In this document: positions 1 to 8,600 of the stretch, piece by piece | Layout: each line of letters starts with the position of its first letter | Numbering within the stretch: position 1 is the stretch's first letter | NCBI GenBank assembly: GCA_965230765.1 | Contig: CBDDLR010000002.1 | Location: 62,001-126,000 of the forward strand | Length of the DNA: 64,000 nucleotides | Direction of reading: 5' to 3' | Source of the DNA: Sunxiuqinia sp965230765 | Lineage (GTDB): Bacteria > Bacteroidota > Bacteroidia > Bacteroidales > Prolixibacteraceae | Program-made: the position numbers and the translations under genes | Notes under the pieces: model-generated | What the model saw: the letters and a program-made list of their open reading frames with translations, nothing else | Databases searched by the model: none | What the model was told of the DNA's origin: nothing

Positions 1-1798
1 CCATTCTTGGCTGAAGGTCTTCCCTGATTTCCGAAGAAATGTAGTTTCTCAAAAACGATGAAAACAGGTTGATATTTACATGGGTACTTTCTTTTTGGTA
101 ATTGAATATGATGTCAACCTGGTTGTTGGTCTCCGGATCGAGATTCGGATCACCAATCAATTCGTAAGGGTCCAGTCCTATCGGGAAATAATTGATGAAC
201 CGTTCTGCAATTCCAGGACTACGCTGGGCTGAACCAAACCATAAACCCAGAGAGCTGGAGTTTGAGATAGTTTTAGTTCCGCCAACACTAAACGAAGGAT
301 TTAAATATTCGGAGCTTAAATCCTCGTACATGCTTTCGAACCCTGCTGCTGGTTTATCGGCCGTTGCATGGTTATAATCCAGGCGGCCGGAAAAGATGAT
401 GTGGAAGCCAGGTTTTTGCAAATGATATTCGGCAAACAATCCTGTCCTTGAAATCTGGGCGTTCTGCCAAACGTTGTCAACCATAACTTTTCCTGCCATT
501 GGACCCATCAGCATTGTTCTGGTACGTTCGCCTTTTGCATTTTCAATTCTAAGGTCAGAACCAACATATAACCAATCATCTTCAAAATTGAAATGCAGTT
601 CTGTTCTACCTCCAATATTTTCAGTTTCAGCATCGGTCACGGCATCGGCCATCCTCGGGTTCATCATTTTGCCCAGATTATCCATCAAGTGGTTTACCTG
701 GGTGGTATAAAACGATGTTTCCCATTTGGCTAATTTACGGTTGAAAAAGTCGGCAGAGTGATTGATGTTAATCAGCCAGGTGTCATCTTCCCGCAAGTCC
801 ATTGGCAAAGCCGGAAAATCGACATCTTTAGCAAAGTTGTTGGCAGCCAGTAAGCTAATGGTTTGATTTTTGGTGAGCTTTAAACCAAGCTTGCCCCCAA
901 AATTGTTGCGCGAAAAGTTAGCCGGGATTTTGAACCCTTCTCCATCTTCATAATCATTACCAGTAGAAACCGAGCCAAAAAGCTTCAGGTTGGCAAATGA
1001 GTTGGAGACAGATACCAAGCCTTCATTCCTGAAGAGTTCACCGTTCGTTTCATAACTGCTGCTTATTCTACCAGTGACCTCTGCCTCTTCTGAAAAATGG
1101 ACATCAGCACTTTTAAAGTTAATAGTTCCACCAAAAGCGTTTCCAAAACGCAAACTATGTGGCCCTTTTAGCACCTCGGCCTGAACAATCATGTTTACAG
1201 GAACCTGACTGGAGGCTGGATCCATGCGGTTTGGACAGGCAGCACTGGCACACTGGCTGCCGTCAATAACCAAATTTAACTGATCGTATTTGTAACCCCT
1301 CAAAACAGGGTCAAATCCATAAGCCCCACTTTTTCGAATGGCAGAAATTGAACTGAACTGTTCCAGTAAATGTCCCGCATCATGAGCTAACTTCTCTTGA
1401 ACTTGAAAAGTCAGTTGTTCTTTTTCCCCTGCATTTGGATGAATTTGCAGGTAATTGACTGGCATTAATAAATACGATTTTTGCTCAATTTCGAGCAATC
1501 CACTATTCAAGGCTTTTGCCAGTTCTTTTTCAGAAAATAGTTGATACCCGTATTGGATGTGTGATAGTTTTAGTGTTTGATTTTTTACCGGGTTGATCCG
1601 GATGAACCCATTTTCATCACAAACCCCTTTTTCTTCTCCGTACTGATAGTTAACATGACTAATGGGTGTTCCTGAATGTTTATCGGTAATCTTGATTTGT
1701 TTTTGTGCATATACTCCCATGTGTGTGATGAGTAAAGCACCAATAAGCAATATAAAATATTGCAATCTTCCCCCAAAGGAATAGCTTTTTGTTATCAT
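1..1798 (-). CDS. TonB-dependent receptor, OprC/NosA copper-receptor type (3' part outside window)
   Basis: Reading the minus strand from the ATG at 1798 gives an open frame with no stop up to the window edge, about 599 codons, so the C-terminal part of the barrel is missing. The protein starts with a signal peptide ending near VYAQ, then a short carboxypeptidase-regulatory-like segment, then a plug domain with the run CASAACPNRMDPAS followed by VLKGPHSLRFGNAFGG. The CPNRMDP motif is typical of TonB-dependent copper receptors (OprC of Pseudomonas, NosA of P. stutzeri). The inferred role is outer-membrane copper uptake or binding. The Cys/Met-rich plug segment fits a metal ligand, but copper specificity is inferred from family likeness only. 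The small Cys-rich gene lies 63 bp upstream on the same strand and probably shares the transcript. Confidence 0.85.
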   Translation of the reverse strand, partial: MITKSYSFGGRLQYFILLIGALLITHMGVYAQKQIKITDKHSGTPISHVNYQYGEEKGVCDENGFIRINPVKNQTLKLSHIQYGYQLFSEKELAKALNSGLLEIEQKSYLLMPVNYLQIHPNAGEKEQLTFQVQEKLAHDAGHLLEQFSSISAIRKSGAYGFDPVLRGYKYDQLNLVIDGSQCASAACPNRMDPASSQVPVNMIVQAEVLKGPHSLRFGNAFGGTINFKSADVHFSEEAEVTGRISSSYETNGELFRNEGLVSVSNSFANLKLFGSVSTGNDYEDGEGFKIPANFSRNNFGGKLGLKLTKNQTISLLAANNFAKDVDFPALPMDLREDDTWLININHSADFFNRKLAKWETSFYTTQVNHLMDNLGKMMNPRMADAVTDAETENIGGRTELHFNFEDDWLYVGSDLRIENAKGERTRTMLMGPMAGKVMVDNVWQNAQISRTGLFAEYHLQKPGFHIIFSGRLDYNHATADKPAAGFESMYEDLSSEYLNPSFSVGGTKTISNSSSLGLWFGSAQRSPGIAERFINYFPIGLDPYELIGDPNLDPETNNQVDIIFNYQKESTHVNINLFSSFLRNYISSEIREDLQPRM

Positions 1799-1861
1799 AA
1801 TAACTTGCTTAATGTTATGATGTTTATAGCCTTTTCAGGCAAAAAATGAATTAAAAACTAG

Positions 1862-2236
1862 TTAAGCAAGTTTACATTTAGGAGGGTGAAAAATAGATTC
1901 TGCATGTAAGGTTCCCTGAATATTCTGATAAAAACAGATTTTAGGTTTTAGGGGTTTTTCTAAAGAAATAAATTCTTTAGCCTGATTAAAAATGTATTGA
2001 ATTTCAAGTTTAGTCTCATTTACAGGTAGTGTGCTCTCTTTGGTTTCATGTTGTTCGTCCAGTTCCTTTTTTAAATGGCAACAACCGTTGCATGTTGATT
2101 CGGGAACATCACGATTAATACACAAAAACTCAGCAATATAATCCTGGTTGATTTTGAATGAAACAATGACAAGCAAATCTGCAAAAAGATGCAATAAAAT
2201 GGCTGCGGTAATTAAATATGACAATACTTGTTTCAT
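1862..2236 (-). CDS. Small Cys-rich membrane or exported protein, possibly copper-linked
   Basis: A 124-residue protein. I chose the ATG at 2236 because it starts directly with MKQ and a hydrophobic segment (residues about 4-27); a longer frame to 2299 adds a stretch without such a signal. After the hydrophobic segment come a Cys in EFLCINRD, a CNGCCHLKKELDEQ motif at about residues 49-62, and a C-terminal HPPKCKLA. Small Bacteroidota proteins with this mixture of Cys, CC and PP motifs are often next to metal-related TonB receptors, which matches the neighbour 63 bp downstream. I infer an accessory metal-binding envelope protein. I do not recognise a named family with certainty. Confidence 0.7.
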   Translation of the reverse strand: MKQVLSYLITAAILLHLFADLLVIVSFKINQDYIAEFLCINRDVPESTCNGCCHLKKELDEQHETKESTLPVNETKLEIQYIFNQAKEFISLEKPLKPKICFYQNIQGTLHAESIFHPPKCKLA

Positions 2237-2368
2237 TGACCAAGCAGGGCAAAAAGTTAGTGATATTACAGAATACAATTTGCATTGGGATTTGTTCATA
2301 TTTTTACTGATGGCTCAAAGTCTTCTGGTGATTACCATAGCTGATAAAAAGCATTATTTTTGTTGGTC

Positions 2369-2836
2369 ATGTACACACAGGAAGAAGCAAAGCAACTGAG
2401 GAAGTAATTCTGGACATTTTTTGGTGACCGCTGTGAGATTGTTCCAGAACTAAAAGGAAAGAAGAAAAAGTGGATGCTTTACGATACCAAAGTAAAGGGG
2501 CTTGATTTGAAATTTGATGCCGGGAGGAATTCAGCTGCGGTCATTCTTGAAGTAAACCACCGAAATGAAAATAAGCGTTTGCAGATTTTTGAATACCTGG
2601 AAAAGTATAAAGTGATTTTGGAAGAAGGATTTAAGGATGGACTTATTTGGGACTTCTGTTATATAAGGGAAAATGGGGAAGAAGTGTGCCGGATTTTTTG
2701 TGAACAGGATGGCTATGATGTCCATCGGCAAAACCAATGGCCTGATATTTATAATTTTTTTATTGCAAATATGTTGCTGCTTGAAACAAATTTTTTGGTC
2801 ATTCGTGATTTGATTAAAGAAGAATTAAACCTTTAA
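2369..2836 (+). pseudogene. DUF4268 family gene interrupted by one in-frame stop
   Basis: Frame +2369 reads MYTQEEAKQLRK, then TAA at 2405-2407, then FWTFFGDRCEIVPELKG and on without a break to the stop at 2834-2836. The part after the stop contains the family's typical central run (YKVILEEGF, LIWDFCYIRENGEEVCRIF). DUF4268 proteins are about 150-residue cytoplasmic proteins of unknown function, so the full frame of 155 codons matches the usual length. A single nonsense change has therefore removed the N-terminal 12 residues from the body. Restart at the ATG at 2474 would give a 120-residue protein lacking the FWTFFG region. It may be a recent pseudogene, a short-form gene, or a sequencing error. 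Confidence 0.75.
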
Positions 2837-2879
2837 TAAATAAGGAACTTGAAAAGTATTTGATCATTTTTAACATTAA

Positions 2880-2925
2880 CCCCCTACTGTGTAAAAGTTG
2901 ACGTACAGTAGGGGGTCTTTTGTTT
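2880..2925 (+). terminator. Rho-independent terminator after the DUF4268 gene
   Basis: CCCCCTACTGT (2880-2890) pairs perfectly with ACAGTAGGGGG (2905-2915) around a 14-base loop and is followed by TCTTTTGTTT. It lies 44 bp after the DUF4268 stop. The T-run is on the plus strand only, so it serves the upstream gene and not the convergent gene at 2996-3304. Confidence 0.85.
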
Positions 2926-2995
2926 ATAAAAGAGAACAAGTATCAGTTTTGGTGAACCAATCGTTCAGTTCTCTAAAAAGACGTTCTAAAAAGTG

Positions 2996-3304
2996 TCAGA
3001 TTGTTTCTACAACACAATTTTCTGCCCCATATTGATTTTGTACATATCGGTCAGCTTCATTGTCGTTAATCCATTCTTTTCCGTCGGCAAAATATCTAAA
3101 CTCGTATGATTCACCTTTATTCAAATCGATAACACTTGTAAAGTCCCCATTTTTAAGTTTCTTCATTTCAGATGATTCAATATCCCAATTATTAAAATCA
3201 CCTGCCAGGGCAACCCGGGATGCTTCGTTTGCCAATCCTTTGGGTAAACGAAATGTTACTTTGCATATCGGTTTTGATTTTAGTTGATGTTTCTTTAAAC
3301 TCAT
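2996..3304 (-). CDS. Small CBM48 / AMPK glycogen-binding-like domain protein
   Basis: A 102-residue single-domain protein without signal peptide. The run VALAGDFNNWD (about residues 31-41), followed by KKLKNGDFTSVIDLNKGESYEFRYF and a WINDNEAD segment, is the typical core of the E-set/CBM48 fold found in AMPK beta subunits and at the N-terminus of isoamylases. The family binds alpha-glucans such as glycogen. Many Bacteroidota carry such stand-alone proteins of about 100 residues, whose role is not established. It is encoded alone and faces the DUF4268 gene. The domain assignment is solid; the cellular job is unknown. Confidence 0.85.
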   Translation of the reverse strand: MSLKKHQLKSKPICKVTFRLPKGLANEASRVALAGDFNNWDIESSEMKKLKNGDFTSVIDLNKGESYEFRYFADGKEWINDNEADRYVQNQYGAENCVVETI

Positions 3305-3423
3305 AATTAAATTTTTATATCGTTAATAAAAGGGTTCTAATTAAAGTGCGAAAATATTTTTCAATTTCTGAAATAATTGATTCTGTAAAATGAGATTAAG
3401 TGCATTTAGTAGAAACTTAATAT

Positions 3424-3525
3424 TTGAAAAAAGCAAGCATTGTTAATAAAAAAAGATGGCTCAAACTGGTGTATGGCTGCTGTAGCGTGTTCAGCCGGGG
3501 ATTATGGTTCGCCCTAGGCAAATAA
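3424..3525 (+). CDS. Candidate 33-residue Trp/Cys-containing cationic peptide
   Basis: With TTG at 3424 as start, the frame encodes 33 residues: it begins MKKASIVNKKRW, continues LKLVYGCCSVF and ends SRGLWFALGK before TAA at 3523. The start looks like a normal MKK start, the centre is hydrophobic with a CC pair, and the ends are basic. Base composition rises inside the frame (3457-3520 is clearly more GC-rich than the flanks), and a rho-independent terminator follows 25 bp after the stop. It is isolated in the 495-bp gap upstream of the module 1 sigma gene. It could be a small membrane protein, a peptide toxin or a secreted peptide. I recognise no family, and without homologues it remains a candidate. 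Confidence 0.45.
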   Translation: MKKASIVNKKRWLKLVYGCCSVFSRGLWFALGK

Positions 3526-3550
3526 ATTCTTCTTGAGTAGAGTAACTATT

Positions 3551-3588
3551 AAAGCCCGAAATTATAACAGAGATCGGACTTTTTTTTC
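3551..3588 (+). terminator. Rho-independent terminator after the small peptide frame
   Basis: AAAGCCCGA (3551-3559) pairs with TCGGACTTT (3574-3582) with one C-A mismatch around a 14-base loop, and a run of T follows to 3587. No annotated gene other than the 33-residue frame lies upstream on this strand before the terminator at 2880-2925, so it supports transcription of 3424-3525. Confidence 0.6.
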
Positions 3589-3799
3589 TTATTAAAATAG
3601 TTCCACAATTGTGTTGTGTTACTAAAAAATGCAGTTCTCCTGTGGCAGTATATTTTTGAATCCAAAATTCCTAAATAATATAAATAAATGGAGCATCTCT
3701 GACATTTTATGGCTGATTAAGCTTAAAGATTATTGTCCCTGACGTTAATAATTGTTAAAAAGAATTATTTTTGTCTTTTTTAGAAGCCAAATCTAATTT
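3589..3799. other. Leader region of the module 1 sigma gene
   Basis: About 210 bp of AT-rich DNA without a convincing frame. TATTTTTG at 3766-3773 matches the Bacteroidota -7 box (TAnnTTTG) 26 bp before the sigma start, but I see no well-spaced -33 TTG, so the promoter call is weak. Confidence 0.3.
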
Positions 3800-4366
3800 A
3801 TGGAAATCAGCGACAGACAAATCTGCGACTTGCTATTATCCGATAATAAGCATGGTATGGATCTACTGTTTGAAAAATATTTCAAATCACTGGTTCTGTG
3901 GGCTGATACGTTCCTAAATGATATGGATGCTGCTAAAGACCTGGTTCAGGATTTCTTTGTAATTGTTTGGAACAGAAAAACATATAAGCATTGGAGCCCC
4001 GAAAAACTTCCTAGCTATCTTCATGTTTCGATAAAAAACCTTTCCTATAACAAGCTTAAGAAAAGGGATGTTTTAAAAAACACACACGAAATTGAGTCAT
4101 ACGAATTAATCTTGGAAGAATTTGAAGATAAAAGGGATATAATTGTTGCAAAAATCCTTGAAGAAGTTGAGAAACTTCCGGAAAAAGGCAGGGAGGTGGT
4201 GAAATGTATTTATTTGAAAGGGATGAAATACAAGGAAGCTGCCGAAGAACTTAACGTGTCTGTTTCTACCATAAAAACCCAGCTTGTTCGTTCGCTTAAA
4301 ACCATCAGATTAAGGTCAAAGCATATCGATGATTTCATTTTGTTATATTTTTTCGAAAAAAAATAA
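3800..4366 (+). CDS. ECF sigma factor, FecI/RpoE-like (module 1)
   Basis: A 188-residue RNA polymerase sigma factor with the usual two domains. Region 2 includes LFEKYFKSLVLWADTF and AKDLVQDFFVIVWN (about residues 24-57). Region 4 includes LPEKGREVVKCIYLKGMKYKEAAEELNVSVSTIKTQL as its helix-turn-helix (about residues 130-166). It lies 69 bp before a FecR gene, the standard arrangement in which FecR holds or activates the sigma factor in response to the downstream SusC. It should direct transcription of susC/susD of this module. The start ATG at 3800 fits family length. Confidence 0.95.
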   Translation: MEISDRQICDLLLSDNKHGMDLLFEKYFKSLVLWADTFLNDMDAAKDLVQDFFVIVWNRKTYKHWSPEKLPSYLHVSIKNLSYNKLKKRDVLKNTHEIESYELILEEFEDKRDIIVAKILEEVEKLPEKGREVVKCIYLKGMKYKEAAEELNVSVSTIKTQLVRSLKTIRLRSKHIDDFILLYFFEKK

Positions 4367-4435
4367 TGATTTCTTTCAACCTATTTAATATTTCTTCTGT
4401 ACTAACAGCAGAAAACTACCAACAAACAATAGGTG

Positions 4436-5596
4436 ATGAAAATCAGCGAAGAAAAATATCAGGAAATAACCGATTATATATCGGATGAACTTGAACCTTC
4501 ACAGAAAGAACGGTTCGAGGCCTGGTCAAACGCCTCTGAAGAAAACCAGAAGGTATATCAACAAATCCTTAAAAAAGTATTATTTACCCGGTGGAGTTTA
4601 AAATCTCAACAAATCAATACAAAGGTTGAGCTTCATAAATTCAGAAGTCGAATTGACGGAAGAAAAAAATTCCTGCCATTTTTAGCTGTTGCCGCCAGCA
4701 TTATAATTATTTTAGGTATTACAGCCCCATTGTTAATGAATACATTAAAAGATCAGGGGAAAGAAAATATCTCAGAATTAAATGTTATTGAGCCAGGTAA
4801 AAAGGGTGCACTGTTAACTTTATCTACAGGAAAGCAGGTTAACATTGAGGAAAATGACAACTCCATTCGAGAGATCGATGGCTCTACGATTAAAATTGAT
4901 TCAAAAATAGGGCTGCAATATTCAAAACCAGAAACCGATAATCTGGAGGTGATTTATAATGAACTGAGTGTTGATCGAGGATATGAATACAATATTTTGC
5001 TTGCTGATGGAACCAGGGTGTGGCTTAATTCAGAGTCTGAGTTACGTTATCCGGTAAATTTTGTTGGAGATACCCGTATGGTTTTTGCCGAAGGGGAAGT
5101 GTACTTCGATGTAGCACCGGATAAGGAAAAACCGTTTGTAGTGAACACATGGGGCCAGCAAGTTATTGCCTATGGAACAGAGTTCTGTGTGAATGCATAT
5201 GATGCAAATTCAATAAAGACTGTTTTGGTAGAAGGTTCGGTTGGAATTAAGGCAAACAACAAAAGCAGTGAGGTGATGTTACAACCCGGCGAGTTGGGAG
5301 AAACGAATATTCAAACTGGAGATGTTCGTGTTAAGAAGGTTAATGTAAGGCCTTATGTTGCATGGAAAGACGGAGAGTTTGCTTTTGATGACGAGAACCT
5401 GGAGAATGTTTTGAACCAGTTTTCAAGATGGTATGATGTTGAAGTATTTTTTATGAACGAAAGGGCAAAGAATATAAGGTACACCTGTGATATGAAACGA
5501 TACAGTCAGATCAGTGAACTTTTGTATTTCTTTGAAGAAACATCGGACGTGAAGTTTGAAATAAATGAACGATCAATTGTAGTTATGGCAAAATAA
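4436..5596 (+). CDS. FecR-type anti-sigma / signal transducer (module 1)
   Basis: A 386-residue single-pass inner-membrane protein. The ATG at 4436 is preferred over the in-frame GTG at 4433. The cytoplasmic N-terminus (about 1-80, with TDYISDELEPSQKERF) should contact the sigma factor. A membrane helix FLAVAASIIIILGITAPLL follows at about 80-98. The periplasmic FecR domain carries the hallmark GTRVWLNSESELRYP, FAEGEVYFDVAPDKEKPFVV and GTEFCVNAY motifs, and a C-terminal DUF4974-like part (AWKDGEFAFDDENLENVLNQF, RWYDVEVFF) ends the protein. It transmits ligand occupancy of SusC (via its STN domain) to the sigma factor. Confidence 0.95.
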   Translation: MKISEEKYQEITDYISDELEPSQKERFEAWSNASEENQKVYQQILKKVLFTRWSLKSQQINTKVELHKFRSRIDGRKKFLPFLAVAASIIIILGITAPLLMNTLKDQGKENISELNVIEPGKKGALLTLSTGKQVNIEENDNSIREIDGSTIKIDSKIGLQYSKPETDNLEVIYNELSVDRGYEYNILLADGTRVWLNSESELRYPVNFVGDTRMVFAEGEVYFDVAPDKEKPFVVNTWGQQVIAYGTEFCVNAYDANSIKTVLVEGSVGIKANNKSSEVMLQPGELGETNIQTGDVRVKKVNVRPYVAWKDGEFAFDDENLENVLNQFSRWYDVEVFFMNERAKNIRYTCDMKRYSQISELLYFFEETSDVKFEINERSIVVMAK

Positions 5597-5603
5597 AAAA
5601 GAA

Positions 5604-5684
5604 GCGGAAGGTTTTGGAGAACCTCCCGCTGAAATAATTAATGAATAAAACCATCGCACGGCTTTTATTCAAGTATAAACTTAT
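5604..5684 (+). promoter_or_regulatory. Two hairpins plus shared motif between fecR and susC (module 1)
   Basis: GCGGAAGGTT (5604-5613) pairs with AACCTCCCGC (5620-5629) with one mismatch. GAATAAAA (5643-5650) pairs with TTTTATTC (5663-5670). The end of the second arm begins TTCAAGTATAAACTTAT (5668-5684), which matches TTCAAATACAAACTTAT at 54595-54611 in module 3 at 15 of 17 positions. The hairpins probably end or attenuate the sigma/fecR transcript. The motif is a candidate element for separate susC expression. Confidence 0.5.
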
Positions 5685-5698
5685 CTCATTACAAAATT

Positions 5699-8600
5699 AT
5701 GAAAAAAAAGATTTTTAATGCTATTCCGATCAAAAGGAATTGGCTCAAAATCATGGTGGAAATGAAAATGACGATTTTTTTAATTTTGGTTTTATCGTTA
5801 GGCGTGTCTGCTAGCAGCTTATCGCAGAACCAAAAAGTTAACCTGAATCTCAAAGATGCCCAGATATTGGATGTCTTTAAAGAGATTAAAGAACAAACTG
5901 GTCTTCGGTTTATCTACAATAACGACAAACTGGAATCGCTTGATAAGGTTGATATCAATGCGTCAAATGAGACAGTGAAAGAAGTGCTTGATGAAGTTTT
6001 TAAAGACAGCAAGTTTGAATGCCAATTTAAAAACAATGTTATTATGGTAGTTGACAAAAAAATACTGCCTAAAAAACAAAATCAACCCAAAAAAATTAAA
6101 TTTTCCGGTACCGTGTACGACGCAAAAGGGGAGCCAATTCCCTATGCTGCCGTAATGATAAAAGGTACAACTTTGGGGGCAGTAACTGGTACCGATGGGG
6201 TTTTTGTATTGGAAGTACCTGAAGGGGAATACGGTTTTATTACTGCATCTAGTGTTGGTATGGTAACGCAGGAAATTGAAATCAAATCGCAAACCAGGTT
6301 CAGGTTTATATTAAAAACCGATATTGAAAGCTTATCAGAAGTATTGGTAACTGGTTACCAAACTATTTCTGCTGAACGGGCTACGGGTGCATTTGAGAAT
6401 GTAAAAGTTGAATCATTATTGGAGCAAAAAACCACGGACAATGCACTGGATTTATTAGAAGGCGAAGTGCCAGGCTTATTGTACGAAAATATGGGAGAGG
6501 GTGAGCCAGCGCGTATTTCATTACGAGGTTTAAACAACTTTAATATGGGTGATAGTCAGGTTGATGATCATGCCCCTTTAGTTGTTTTGGATGGCTTCCC
6601 GATTAATGGTATATCAGGAAACACTAATGCTTTTGGTAATTATCTTACTGATATTATTGAAAAAATTAACCCTGCCGATATTGAAAACATCTCGGTACTG
6701 AAGGATGCAGCAGCGGCTTCTATCTGGGGGGCACAGGCAGCCAACGGGGTAATTGTAATTACTACTAAAAAAGGTAAAAAATCAGATAAGCCTCGAATCA
6801 GTTTTAATTCTTCCTTTTCGATACGTGAAATGCCAAATTATTCCGATGCGTATGTGGCATCGGTAGATGATTACCTTGAGTTAGATAAATGGTGGGCTGA
6901 AGAAGGTAGGGTTAATGCAGGGACTAGGTCTCGATCCTCTACAAATCCTGAAGGTGTGCAAGCCTATATGGATTATAACAATGGCGATATTTCTGAAGCT
7001 GAGTTAGCTGCTAAAATCAATGGTTTAAGGCAAAACTATTATATTAAAGAGTATAGCGATTTGTTTTTGAGAAACTATACACAACAGCAATACAACCTAT
7101 CAATTAGCCAAGGTAACGAAAAATACACGTACAGGGTTGCTTTAAACTATCAGGATCAAAATAGTTTTAATAAAGGTGTGGGCAATCAAAACTATGGAAC
7201 CCTTATTAATTTATCAACAGAACTGTTTAAGGGGGTTAAGTTTATTACCAAAATTGGTTTTAGCAAGCAAGACGTACAGAACAATGGTATAAATTCTATC
7301 TCAAGATTCGCTCCTTATACACGGATATTAGACGATAATGGCGATTATATTGCAATGAACCACGCGATTCATCCACGAGTTAAAGATGAAGTGTACGCGG
7401 AACTGGATCCCTATTTACCATTCGATTGGGATTATAACCTGAAAAGGGAGTTTGAGAACCAGGATAATAGCACCGAAGTAAGAAATACAGATTTCCAGGC
7501 ACGCTTGGATATTGACATTTTTAAGGGTTTAAAGGCGGAGCTAACTTATGATTACCAGTACGGAAGAAATAAAACAAGGGAGTATGCTAATGAGGAAATA
7601 TGGGATGTAAGAAATAGAATTATCGGTTCAGCTGTTTATACGGAAGACCCCATTAGTGGGGTATACCTACCAAACGGTGAATTTATCATTCCTCCCGGAG
7701 GAGGTACACTTGATGGTGATTCATACGCTTCCTGGTCAAATTACTACAGGGGAATGGTGAATTACACAGGATACCTTGATGCCAATAAAAAACACTTTGT
7801 TACGGCCATTGTGGGGATAGATTACGGTGATGAGCGATACGAAGGACAATCAGATGAAAGGTTATACAACTTTAATCCACGGTCATTAAGTTATACATCT
7901 GTTGATAATTTTCCTGATCCGAACAACACGGATCAGCATTGGAATCGAAGGGGGATTCGTAGAATATTTAATACTGCACGTGTGAATAGGAAACATGATC
8001 GCTATTTGTCTAATTATACCAATGTGGGTTATACTTATAACGATAAATACACGCTAACAGGTAGCTGGCGTTTAGACGATTCCAACCTTTTTGGTTCATC
8101 ACCTAAATACCGTAATGTACCTTTATGGTCAACTGGTCTTAAATGGCGTTTGACAGAAGAAGATTTTATGAATGTATCTTTCCTTAATCGTCTTGATCTT
8201 CGTGTTAGCTATGGTATTGGCGGTAGGATTGATAAAAGTTCTTCACCTTTTTTAACTGCTCGTTTGGGAAATGACACCCGAACACAGGTTGAAGAAGCAA
8301 GCATTTCAGAGTATAAAAATGAGGAGCTACGTTGGGAAAAAACAGCAACCCTTAATGCGGGTTTTGATTTTGCTATGTTCAACAACAGGCTAACCGGTTC
8401 TTTTGAATATTATCGCAAATATACCTCCGATGTATTGGGCTATGTATCTGTTAATAGAACCTTTGGTGTGGAAGAACAGGTGTTGAATTATGGTGAAATA
8501 TCCAATAAAGGATTCGACTTAAGTTTAAATTACCGAATCATTCAAAATAGTAATCTCAATTGGGATATGGGGGTATTGGTAAACCACAACGTTAATAAAG

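Noticed and set aside
474..710. Plus-strand frames of 61 and 78 residues over 192-710
   Set aside because: They lie inside the minus-strand TonB receptor, which has clear family motifs throughout; these are shadows.
2148..2399. Plus-strand frame of 83 residues overlapping the start of the Cys-rich gene
   Set aside because: It overlaps the signal region of 1862-2236 and the DUF4268 start and has no domain character.
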